Shown here one piece after another: positions 23,165-32,648 of a DNA stretch of 64,000 bases. Source of the DNA: Gordius sp. MW1 (lineage: Eukaryota > Nematomorpha > Gordioida > Gordea > Gordiidae). The stretch spans positions 6,144,501 through 6,208,500 of the forward strand of contig OZ038528.1 in assembly GCA_964036665.1 (NCBI GenBank), given 5' to 3'. A program made the translations under genes and the position numbers. Position 1 is the stretch's first letter; every line of letters starts with the position of its first letter. Below the pieces are notes generated by a model. That model saw only the letters and a program-made list of their open reading frames with translations, was not told the origin of the DNA and did not search any database.

Positions 23165-23590
23165 ATATTTATAATATTAGGGACTTATAAGGCATACATC
23201 TAAAAAGGTAAATAACAAACTTTTGCATTAGCTTATATTTATAATCTTAGGAACTTACTTTTTACAAAATGCTACAATTCAACACCTATAAAGGCATACA
23301 TCTAAAAAGGTAAAAACAAACTTTTGCATTAGCTTATATTTATAATCTTAGGAACTTAATTATTGCAAAATACAAAGTACACTACAATTTCAACAATTAT
23401 AGAAGCATACATCTAAAAAGGTAAATAATTGTATTAGCTTATATTTATAATCTTAGGAACTTACTTATTACAAAATAAAAAGTTTAATACAATTTTAACA
23501 AATATAGAAGCATACATGTAAAAAGGTATATAACAATCTTTTGCATTAACTTATATTTATAATCTTAGGAACTTACTTATTATAAAATAC
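23165..23590 (+). repeat. Tandem repeat, ~102-112-bp unit, left part
   Basis: Four to five units with the landmarks ttatatttataatcttagga and gcatacatctaaaaagg. The array is split by the LTR element 23591-28485 and resumes at 28486, where the sequence continues in register. Confidence 0.88.
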
Positions 23591-24140
23591 TGTAAGAAAG
23601 TGATAAAAAGAATAAGAAAAGTATCTCTTTAAATTAATTATTAATGTTAGAAAAGGTAAAAGAATTAAGTTTTAACAATTATCATGATTAAGATTTAAGT
23701 TATCATGTTATTGGATATTTTACTTACCTTAACTTTAATTTATGTTTTATGAATTTATTTCAATAATAATTAATCCCAAGTAACCGCGCGAATTAGTGAA
23801 GCGAAATTATTTATATCTAAAATGAAAAAAGCAAAAACTACATCTGTTCTATACGAACAAAGACAATAATTAACCAATAATAACGCGCGTATGGATATTT
23901 ACATGTATATCTACGCGTCTGAATATAGATCCGAGTTAAAATGCGTAAGAGCAATGGGGAGGGGGAGAGGGACTACGCGTATACAGACTTTAATAAATAT
24001 GCAAACTAAGATGAGGGGGGGGGGGGGGTTTGTGTGAGTGTGCCATGATACAACATTCTCCACAAAGAGCATACATTTCCCTTACTCTTTTGCAAGCGCA
24101 GCTGTGCTTTCTACTCATAATGTAGTCAGCGACTACAACA
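23591..24140 (-). repeat. LTR, left copy
   Basis: 550 bp, near-identical to 27935-28485. It contains a G-run (24014-24028) and the palindrome GTAGTCAGCGACTAC at its right edge. Confidence 0.93.
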
Positions 24141-24994
24141 CCATACCCTTCACGATAACCTCCACCGACCTGATCGTTAACTTCTAAGCCCCAGTGGCGT
24201 AGCTAGCCTTTTTGCCTTGGGGGGGGGGGGGGGGGGGCTGAGCTGGTCAAGCCATGGGGGGGGGACAAAAATATTAACTACAAAAACCCTTAAAATTAAA
24301 AAAAATTATGGCCCTCCCCCCTAATCCAAAACCTGGATACGACCATGGGTCAAACGCGAATGAAAAAATTTTCCCTCATAAACGTTGGACAAACTTAAAA
24401 TTCCGCTACTATGTGTATTTTTTCTAATAACATTACACTGGTATGTCTTAGACCCGCATGTTTCTAGGGCATATATTAAATAAAATTTATTCATAAATAA
24501 AAAAAGTAATGTAGTTGAGTCAATAAAAAATTTCACTTCGTATAAGAAGTTTTTGTATAAATGAATTGAAAGGGCACAAAGTGGAACGAGGATATTGACA
24601 AGAAATCGTTGACATTTTAAAAAATAATACAAATAGTAAAAAAACTATGCAACAAAGTTTTTTATAAAAATATTTTATTGCCACAACCCCAAAAAATCTT
24701 GGCCATATATATATCAAATTTTAATTTTAAATACGCATTATTGGCAGCATTTTCAGGCATATTTATATCAGGAAAACAATGAGAACATTTAAAAGCCTTT
24801 TTTAAGGCTAGATTCTCAAAAGGCGTAATTATAACATAAAATATGGAAAAAATTAATTATGAAATTAAAATTCGTTCGGGAATGAGTATTTAGAAGTTAC
24901 TGGCCCTGATGATATTATAGATATATTTGCACAACCCCCCCCCCCCCTTTACACCACCTAAAAATTAAAATGAATTAATAAATTTAACGGCTAA

Positions 24995-25360
24995 ATGAAC
25001 CTTAAAAATATTCTGTCAAAATTAAATGAATCAAAATTTTATTTAATAATTTTAGATGAAATTAGAGATGTAAGATGCACAGAACAACTTATCGTTTGTG
25101 TACATTTTGTTGAATTCAATGGCACACCAAAAGGAATTTTTTGGGGATTTTTATCCCTTGAAAGTTTGGATGCGTTAACAATTGTCTATAAAATTCAGGA
25201 ATTTGTTATTAATATTAATTTATCAAAATTTAGATGGGTTATCACTAATAAAGGGGAAATAATGATGTAAAAACTATTTTTTGGAAAATCATTGGCTTTA
25301 TATGTGCATTTGATACATAAAAATATGCAAGATATGTTAAACAATAAGCATGTGAGATCG
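24995..25360 (+). pseudogene. hAT transposase fragment, catalytic N-terminal half (plus strand)
   Basis: A 91-codon frame (24995-25270) contains YLIILDEIRDVRCTEQL, then a VHFVEFN...GFLSLES block. Beyond the stop at 25270 it continues, after a shift, with SLALYVHLIHKNMQDML. This order matches the DUF4371/hAT transposase core, where the Asp of the DE(T/I)xDV motif is the first catalytic acid and the later block carries the YVHCxxHxxN motif. Here the His/Cys positions of that block are degenerate. It is one half of a dead transposase; the C-terminal half is on the opposite strand. Confidence 0.65.
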
Positions 25361-25489
25361 ACAATTATTGAATCCAGGATGGAATTTTCGTAAATTTAAT
25401 AATATTTTAGTATATATTTTGAAAGTGTTAAAAAGTTTAAAACAAGTTTAAAACCCTAGATAATTTTTCATTAAATATTAAAAATCGTC

Positions 25490-25860
25490 TTTTAGTACTC
25501 GATGTTGCAAACGAATTTATAATATCATCCGGGGGAATAACAATTATAAAGTCATGTTCTAAGCTTAACAAAGCTAAGGAAGATAACCTATCTTGTCCAA
25601 TTGTGGAACGAAGATAGTTTTAATCCATTTTAGCAATGAAAACGATCCTTCGCATGAACATGAAGTTATTGGGATAGTTAAAATTGTTTCAATCAAAATA
25701 ATAAAATTTGGAAACATTATTGAGGGCAAAATTTTAATAAGTGAAAAAATATCATTGCATTTTATTTTATTCGAAGTAAAAAATTATAATATATTACATA
25801 ATTTTTCGCCACTATTATTTCGGCATCTTGCAGTTTTAATTCTTGTTAATTACTTCTGAT
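25490..25860 (-). pseudogene. hAT transposase fragment, C-terminal dimerisation region (minus strand)
   Basis: The minus strand reads TIGQDRLSSLALLSLEHDF followed by PPDDIINSFA. This is the hAT C-terminal (dimerisation) motif pattern, RSTMxQxRLxxLxxLSIE...DxIIxxFA. The same sequence is found on the plus strand in the second copy at 31225-31370. Frameshifts separate it from the preceding fragment. Confidence 0.65.
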
Positions 25861-25897
25861 AAAAGAGATTTATCGCAAAAAAGGGGATGAATGGTTT

Positions 25898-26084
25898 AAA
25901 CCTTCCATGGGCGTAGCCAAGGGGGGGGGGGGCAGGGAGGGGCGGCCGCCCCCCTCTAAATCCAAAAATTTGTTGAAATTTATTTAAGTTAGGTATAAAA
26001 TTTTCAAAAATGATCATTTTGCCCCTCCCTACATCATTATTGCCCCCCTCTAATTTAAATGCTGGCTAAGCCGATGAAAACTTC
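25898..26084. mobile_element. MITE nested inside the hAT element
   Basis: It spans 25906-26076, starts CATGGGCGTAGCCAAGG and ends near GGCTAAGCCGATG, with flanking 8-mers aaaccttc and aaaacttc (one mismatch). The same MITE sits at the same point of the second hAT copy (30801-30954), so it was inserted before the two hAT copies separated. Confidence 0.8.
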
Positions 26085-26410
26085 TAAGGACCTATATAAA
26101 TTACGATTATTTTCCGAAAATCTTATGTTTAATTCTGCTATTATTCTATCGATGATAGGATAATATAAATCTATAAATCAATTTTGAAATCAATTAATGA
26201 ATTGGTAGATTCAAAAGAGTAAAAAGTGTCATACTTTTTTGGTTTTTAATACGTTTAGAAGGTACTAAATCAAAAATTAAAGCTAAATCTTTCGCCTTAT
26301 TATAAAGAATTTGACAGTGATCCCCATTTCTAATATCATTTAAAGTTAATATTAGGCTATTAACCGTTGAAATTGCATTTATTAAACAAATATTTGGGCT
26401 TTATATTATA
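26085..26410 (-). pseudogene. hAT transposase fragment, middle region (minus strand)
   Basis: A minus-strand frame reads VNSLILTLNDIRNGDHCQIL and KAKDLALIFDLVPSKR. After a frameshift it runs into the stretch best preserved in the second copy as DLYYPIIDRIIAELNIRFS (about 30690-30750, plus). This is the region between catalytic core and dimerisation domain in ZMYM-like hAT transposases. It is separated from the C-terminal fragment by the nested MITE. Confidence 0.6.
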
Positions 26411-26594
26411 ATTAAAAGTTATTCTCAAAAACAAAATTATAATCTTCATAATTTTTCTTAACTCAGATAAAATAAAAAAAATGGCGTACGGGGCCCAAGA
26501 TTCCTTGAAGGGGGGCCCATGGGGCCCGGTTTTTCCTCTTGGGTGGGCCCGGGCCCCCTGGGCCCCCCCCCCTAGCTACGCCACTGCTAAGCCC

Positions 26595-27934
26595 TGTCGT
26601 CGAATTTGAGTTGTTGACCTCGATTTGTATTGAACATTACCAGGATCGCATTCCTGTTCGGTCTTTTGATTGGTCTTCTCGATTTAATTTCGTCGTTGAC
26701 CGTAAAAATTGAACCGCAAACCGTTGACCGTAAAAATTGAAACGCAAACGCACCATACCCTTCAAGCTTGCTAGGGGGAGAGCGTTTTGGCCAGAGCATC
26801 TGAGCGTCGTTGGGTTCGGGATAGGATACTTCAACCCAATTGTTTCTTTGATTTTCCCCCATACGAGCAAGACAGAAACATCTTCGTCACTCTAAGTCGT
26901 CCAGGCCGCTCCTCTATAAGAGCCGCTAGCCTCTCGACCAAAGCGTACGATATCTCCGGTAAATTATAGGTGACGTCGCTATACCACATATCAGCTATCG
27001 GCGCCGACATAGGCACCAGCGACATCACTAAGTGTAAAAAAACTGTCATCAGGCGTAAATGCAACTCCGCCTACCATAATCACCTGGGAGCTATGAACTA
27101 ACGGTAACCTTGGACCTGACAACGATGGTATTAACTTCCCTTCGTACATGCGAGGTAATTAACTCCAACAAATTAATCAATCATGCGCACGGGCAATTTG
27201 CCCACCCAGAAAACTCGACCTCATCAAACCTAATATAAAGGTGATAGGGCATAAAGCCAAAAAAACAGGTCATAACAGGCAATAAGCCTCCGAATTAATT
27301 AAACACGTCCGTAGACGTCGCACCCGTAGGCGCCACACCCGAAAGTGTACCGACGATTAACGTCGAAAAACTAATTAATTCGCTTCTGGGTATACGTGCG
27401 CTCATGCATATCCGAAACCTCGTTCTACACGTTAAATACCACCGCGTCATCTTGTCCACCAGCAGGTACCGACAGAATTTTCCAGAACTGCAATAGCGTT
27501 CTACAGCACCGGAATTACATACTCTCGGCGCTCTATTTCGCACTGTCAGATACCAGCTGATCAATCAAGGACAATGACGGATAGCGATTGACGGTCACAT
27601 GCGCGTCAATCATATTTAAAAAATATTAAATAAATTCCATGCGAAAAAAGCAAAAGCGAAAAAATTTGAAGGAATAAAACATGCATTATAAAAAATGATT
27701 ACCTTCGCGCGATTCTATTGGGACTTAAGTACTAATTATAAAATTTCAAACTACCAAACTCATTTCATTAAATCACATATTACCCCAAAATTTACGTTTA
27801 AATTTAAATTTCAAAATACCAAACTCATTAACAATTATCATCTTTCTTATAAAAGTTTTAAGACATAATTTATTTACTTATTTTAGTATCAAACATAAGA
27901 TTAAAATTAAGTATCGCTTTTCCGCTATCACCAT
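26595..27934 (-). pseudogene. Remnant internal region of the LTR element
   Basis: Higher GC than the surroundings, with three broken minus-strand frames (27564-27295, 27064-26831 and 26862-26587). Given the minus orientation and position next to the primer site, these are probably gag remains, but I do not recognise a capsid or zinc-knuckle motif. From 27610 to 27920 the sequence is AT-rich leader with no frame. Confidence 0.4.
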
Positions 27935-28485
27935 TGTAAGAAAGTGATAAAAAGAATAAGAAAAGTATCTCTTTAAATTAATTATTAATGTTAGAAAAGG
28001 TAAAAGAATTAAGTTTTAACAATTATCATGATTAAGATTTAAGTTATCATGTTATTGGATATTTTACTTACCTTAACTTTAATTTATGTTTTATGAATTT
28101 ATTTCAATAATAATTAATCCCAAGTAACCGCGCGAATTAGTGAAGCGAAATTATTTATATCTAAAATGAAAAAAGCAAAAACTACATCTGTTCTATACGA
28201 ACAAAGACAATAATTAACCAATAATAACGCGCCTATGGATATTTACATGTATATCTACGCGTCTGTATATAGATCCGAGTTAAAATGCGTAAGAGCAATG
28301 GGGAGGGGGAGAGGGACTACGCGTATACAGACTTTAATAAATATGCAAACTAAGATGAGGGGGGGGGGGGGGTTTTGTGTGAGTGTGCCATGATACAACA
28401 TTCTCCACAAAGAGCATACATTTCCCGTACTCTCTTGCAAGCGCAGCTGTGCTTTCTACTCATAATGTAGTCAGCGACTACAACA
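27935..28485 (-). repeat. LTR, right copy
   Basis: Pairs with 23591-24140. Few differences are visible between them, so the element is young relative to the decayed elements around it. Confidence 0.93.
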
Positions 28486-28605
28486 AATACAAAGTTTACT
28501 ACAATTTCAACAATTATAGAAGCATACATCTAAAAAGGTAAATAACAAACTTTTGCATTAGTTTATATTTATAATCTTAGGAACTTACTTATTACAAAAT
28601 ACAAG
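28486..28605 (+). repeat. Tandem ~105-bp repeat, right remnant
   Basis: Continuation of 23165-23590 after the LTR insertion: acaatttcaacaattataga, gcatacatctaaaaagg, ataatcttaggaacttactt. Confidence 0.88.
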
Positions 28606-29009
28606 ATTATATTGGTGAAAAAGTTTGCAAATTACGTGATCTTAAATGCATGTCATTACGTGAAATGAAATGTATGTTTTTCCGAAATTTGAACCAATCA
28701 TGTTACTCAAAAAACACGTATTGCGAAAGAAAAGGTACTTTTTTCGTGTTTTCAACGAATGTGGAGGCGTGATTGACGATTACGCGATCTCAAACGCTAC
28801 GTCGTCTCATACGCTACACCGGTGCTACTTTAGCCATAAAAAATTAAATCACGTTTTAAAAAAACTTAAAACAATTTTTCCTTTTTTTGTTGAAATATAT
28901 TTTTAAGGTCTATTTTTACCATAGGAAAAATTTGGAGGGATATAAGTAATAGTTTTCTCACAAATTAAGCTTAAAAAAAACAAAAATCCAAAATTTCAAA
29001 AATGCCCGG
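28606..29009 (+). other. Unassigned region with a short frame and an inverted-repeat partner
   Basis: A 78-codon frame (28670-28906) shows no recognisable motif. The block 28760-28830 (gatctcaaacgctacgtcg, cgctacaccggt) is an imperfect reverse complement of 22246-22310. It could be the right terminal repeat of an older element that contained the ~105-bp tandem array. Confidence 0.4.
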
Positions 29010-30321
29010 GGCTAGTCATAGCCGTTAGATTAACTCTGCCGTTTTCACTTCTTATTAGTGTATGCTAACTCAAATCAATAAAAATATTGTTTCATTATAA
29101 AAAATGTAGAAAATGCAAATGTAATATGATTATTTTTTTTATAAAAAAGGGTCAAGATGACAATCTGACTTAGGAACACAACACTTAAAAGACGGATTTA
29201 GCAATGGAAAATAACTTTTAGTCGTTTTGTAATGTATAATGATAGTCAATTTCTATTCCAAATAACACTAAGTTAGATTATTAAACAAAATTTTTTGTTT
29301 TTTAAATCTTGTCATTTGTAAGAAACGATAAAAATGGCTAGCAATAGCCCCTTTCCCACTAGCCATGAACCCTATTTTCATAAACAAATAATTTTTTAAG
29401 ATGTTATATTGCATATAAAAATTAAATCATTAGACGGTTTTTATATAAAAAATCTGCCTTTATAAGATAAAAATTAGAGATGCACCGATACCAAGTATCG
29501 GCATGGTATCGGCGCCGATACCTTGCCAAAAGAATCGGCCCGATACTTTGCTAGTATCGGCAATTACCAAGCCGATACCTTTTTCAATATGAAACTCAAA
29601 AAATAATATTTATAGTATCTCCTACCATTAAAAAATAGAGGACTTTTTAAATTTTTTGAAAATTGTTTCATTTGATTGGCTTTCAATATTAATTTAATAT
29701 AAGCTAATTACACGTATATTTACTTTTTTATAAAATAAATTTATGTATTAATAAAATATAAAGTGTACCATAATAAAATTTAAATTTCTTTTTTGATCTA
29801 TTAATCACAATCCTTTTGAATTAATTAATAACAAAATTTATTATTATAAATTAATATTATATTATAAATTATAATTACAATTGTTTTATCGTCAAAATTC
29901 TGATCTACCAAAATTTGGATGTGACTTAATTTATAACATTTAATTTGCATATATTTTTTAGTATAAAAATTTTTTTTATTGTAAGTATCGGCATGGTATC
30001 GGTATCGGCAAAAAAATCTTAAGTATCGGCTGGTATCGGTATCGGCATAAAATATTGGTATCGGTGCATCTCTAATAAAAATTAAATCAATCCAAAATAT
30101 TCAGCCAAAAAAATTTTATGTGCAAAATAAAAAAATTTGTAAAGGCTACTAATGCCCCGAAAAATCGTTTTTTCTTAATAAAAATTTTAAATTTTATTTT
30201 TTCTAAACAAAAATTTTTTACTTGTGCCTTATGGTAAAATACACATATGGTTTAATATCATTATATTTTAAAAAATAATTAGAAAGCTAGTAGTAACCCC
30301 GGGCTACGACTAGCCCCGCAG
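29010..30321. mobile_element. Transposon-like repeat with CGGGGCTAGTCNTAGCC ends
   Basis: The left end CGGGGCTAGTCATAGCC (29012) and right end CGGGGCTAGTCGTAGCCC (read inward from 30321) are inverted. Related GGCTAGTNNTNGCCC motifs occur internally near 29335, 29360, 30141 and 30285, like subterminal repeats. Part of it (30190-30285) recurs in reverse at 16033-16130 and 62277-62380. No TSD or coding sequence found. It contains a nested hAT MITE. Confidence 0.5.
29467..30082. mobile_element. 600-bp hAT MITE with TATCGG subterminal repeats
   Basis: The element spans 29475-30074 with ends TAGAGATGCACCGATA and TATCGGTGCATCTCTA. It is flanked by the exact 8-bp TSD ataaaaat (29467-29474, 30075-30082). 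Many TATCGG/CCGATA copies crowd both ends and the centre is plain AT. TAGAGATGCACCGA-type ends are a known hAT signature. Non-coding. Confidence 0.92.
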
Positions 30322-31390
30322 GAGAGTAGCTAGGGGGGCCCAGGGGGTCCGGCCCCCCCCTTGCCCAAGAGCAAAACCGAGCCCCATGGCCCCCCCCCAA
30401 GGAAAAAATCTTAGGCCCCTGGGCCCCGTAAGCCATTTTTTTATTTTATCTTAATTAAGAAAAATATGACGATTATAATTATTTGTTTTTGAATATAAGC
30501 CCAAATATTGTTTAATAAATGCAATTTCAACGGTTAATAGCTTACTTTAAATCATATTTGAAATCACTATCAAATTCTATATAATAAGGCAAAATATTTA
30601 GCTTCAATTTTTGATTTAGTACCTTCTAAACCAATTAAAAAACCAAAAATGTATGACACTTTTTACTCTTTTGAATCTACCAATTCATTAATTGATTTTA
30701 AAATTGATTTATATTATCCTATCATCGATAGAATAATAGCAGAATTAAACATAAGATTTTCTGAAATTAATCCTAATTTATATAGATCCTTAGAAGGTTT
30801 CATGTAGAGGGAGGCAATAATGATTTAGGGAGGGGCAAAATCATTTTTTTCCAATTTTCAGCCATAATTTTAATAAATTTCAACAAATTTTTGGATTTAG
30901 AGGGGGGCGGCCCCCCCCCCCTCTCCCTGCCCCCCCCCCTTGGCTACGCCCTTGGAAGGTTTAAACCCTTCATCCCCTTTTTGCGACAAATCTCTTTAAT
31001 CAGAAGTATTAACCATTATGAATAAAAACTGCAAGATGCCCATAATGGCAAAAAATTGTAATATATTATAATTCTTTACTTCGAATAGAATAAAATGCAA
31101 TGATATTTTCACTTATTACAATTTTTCCCTCAATAGTGTTTCCAAATTTTATTATTTCGATTAAATTTTAACAATCCCGATAACTTCGTGTTCATACGAG
31201 GATCGTTCTCATTGCTAAAATGGATTAAAACTGTCTTCGTTCCACAATTGGACAAGATAGGTTATCTTCCTTAGCTTTATTGAGCTTAGAACATGACTTT
31301 ATAAATGTTATTCCCCCGGATGATATTATAAATTCGTTTGTAACATCGAGTAAAAGGCGTAATGAATTACTAGTAAAAGACTAATTTTAA
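30319..31390 (+). pseudogene. Second copy of the ZMYM-like hAT transposase, decayed
   Basis: It is the reverse-orientation relative of 25430-26586. It begins with a degenerate end (CAGGAGAGTAGCTAGG at 30320) and C/G runs. The middle transposase region follows (DLYYPIIDRIIAELNIRFS and EINPNLYRSLEGF, 30655-30800), then the nested MITE, then the C-terminal region (TIGQDRLSSLALLSLEHDF at about 31244, NSFVTSSKRRNELL). Stops and frameshifts are present, and the catalytic N-terminal half is missing. The right terminus was not found. Confidence 0.7.
30793..30962. mobile_element. MITE nested in the second hAT copy, TSD gaaggttt
   Basis: It spans 30801-30954 and is flanked by the exact 8-bp duplication gaaggttt (30793-30800, 30955-30962). 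The right end is GGCTACGCCCTTG. Same family and same insertion point as 25906-26076. Confidence 0.88.
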
Positions 31391-31629
31391 TATCACTGAT
31401 CAACAAATAATAGACTTGTGAAATCAACCTGCGAACTGTTTGCAGATTCTGGTAGAGTTTTTCACTGTGAACACAAATATGTTTTTAGTTTTTCCCCCAT
31501 ACGTCAAGTTTTTTAAATATTCGCTGTCAAAGTTGCCAAAAACGCGATTTTAGCGTTTTTCAAACGTCAATAACTTGCAAATTAATCGGTAAAATTTTGT
31601 TTAAATAATCAATCTTGTAAAATATATGG
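31391..31629. other. No gene seen
   Basis: Spacer between the hAT remnant and the next repeat. It contains a short run (31525-31560) rich in GC relative to the surroundings, but no frame or repeat was recognised. Confidence 0.45.
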
Positions 31630-31985
31630 ATTAAACTTTTGAGAGTCTTTATTAGAGTTGTTAAATTGCTCCTTTGCTTTAATTCCAGACGCGAGCCACA
31701 ATCTGTGCGTGCTACACGGTGCACGAGGCAGTAAAGTAGCATATAAAAATGAGCAAGAGGCGGAGTCGAAGCGATTGCCCGAGCAAATAGCAGATTTAGA
31801 AGCAATTGCTACGAGTTATCAACTTTAGAAATCTGCTCATATAATATATCATAAATAGATTAAGAACTTGTGCTAAGCGCGCTTATTGAAATGTGCATGC
31901 TCGGGTAAAGCATTTAGTGAGCGGTGCTCACGCGAGCCCTTCAACACCTCAGCAAGCTAGATATCTTTAATATATATTTTTTCCC
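31630..31985. repeat. Dispersed ~370-bp repeat with inverted ends (copy 2)
   Basis: Same family as 3021-3415; both contain the TAGAGTTGTTAAATT-type left end and finish agcaagctagatatct. Short frames within it are not preserved between copies. Confidence 0.6.
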
Positions 31986-32578
31986 CTTTCTCATATCATA
32001 TTTTAAGAATAGAGTTTTTGGAATCCACCCTACAGTAAGGGTCGGTCATGAAGGCCTCTAATCATTACGAATATGGCAAATTCATCATTCCCAATACATA
32101 ATATTAAAAACTTGTTAATCTATTAAAGGGATTTTAATTATACTTTCTCTGTAAATCATTTAATCGATCCCTTTAGACCTATAAAATTTTTAAATTTAAG
32201 GAATTGTGTTATAAAGGGCTCATTGGTATCATGCAAAATTAAATTAATTTTTTATATCAACTATATAATTCAACTTCTATTGAAGGGCCTAAATTTTTGA
32301 CGTATTATACTAACTATAGGTGAATAACTAATTTTACGATTTTTAGTAGGTCTACCAAAAATTCTGCGATGGCTAATGAATTCTTTTAAATTATTATAGA
32401 ATCTTGTATTGTAAATTTTACAAATAGGATGTGGAGGATAGTTATATAATTATGGTTGGTCAAAGGCAAAAAGACTGTTTGTGGACATAATCAAGATAGT
32501 CTGTATAATTTACTTTAAGCAACCTAACAAATCTAATCAATAAATTAAGCAAATTAATTAACCTATTTAAAGGTCAAA
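31986..32578. other. No gene seen; 3' flank of mos
   Basis: AT-rich sequence downstream of the mos stop codon. No frames, repeats or RNA genes recognised. Confidence 0.5.
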
Positions 32579-32584
32579 TTTATT
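32579..32584 (-). terminator. Candidate mos polyadenylation signal
   Basis: AATAAA on the minus strand about 65 bases after the mos stop codon. The first such hexamer in the 3' flank. Confidence 0.5.
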
Positions 32585-32648
32585 GTTACATTTCGATTGT
32601 CAAACATTTAATAATTTAGTAGCGCACATAATATATGTTAGGTCATGA

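Larger units (their letters stand above)
24184..26594. mobile_element. hAT element (CAGTGGCGTAGCTAG ends) nested in the LTR element
   Basis: The element spans 24192-26586. The ends are CAGTGGCGTAGCTAG at the left and CTAGCTACGCCACTG at the right, flanked by the exact 8-bp TSD ctaagccc (24184-24191, 26587-26594). Long G or C runs lie just inside both ends. It contains decayed transposase sequence on both strands and a nested MITE at 25906-26076. It resembles the hAT subgroup whose transposase is ZMYM-like with a DUF4371 region. Confidence 0.88.
23586..28490 (-). mobile_element. LTR retrotransposon with TSD aatac, carrying a nested hAT element
   Basis: Two ~550-bp LTRs (23591-24140 and 27935-28485) start TGTAAG and end ACA on the plus strand and are nearly identical. 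The element is flanked by the exact 5-bp duplication aatac (23586-23590, 28486-28490). The orientation is minus: next to the right LTR the minus strand reads TGGTGATAGCGG (primer-site-like, 27933-27922), and next to the left LTR it reads AAGGGTATGG, a short purine tract. The interior is 24141-27934, but 2.4 kb of that is an inserted hAT element. The remaining 1.3 kb is more GC-rich than its surroundings and has several broken minus-strand frames. Confidence 0.87.

Noticed and set aside
24014-24028. Long G and C homopolymers (also 24220, 40500, 59070, 59672)
   Set aside because: Typical of the inner ends of GGCGTAGC-type MITEs or LTR leaders here; they may also be length-error-prone in assembly. 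No functional claim is made.
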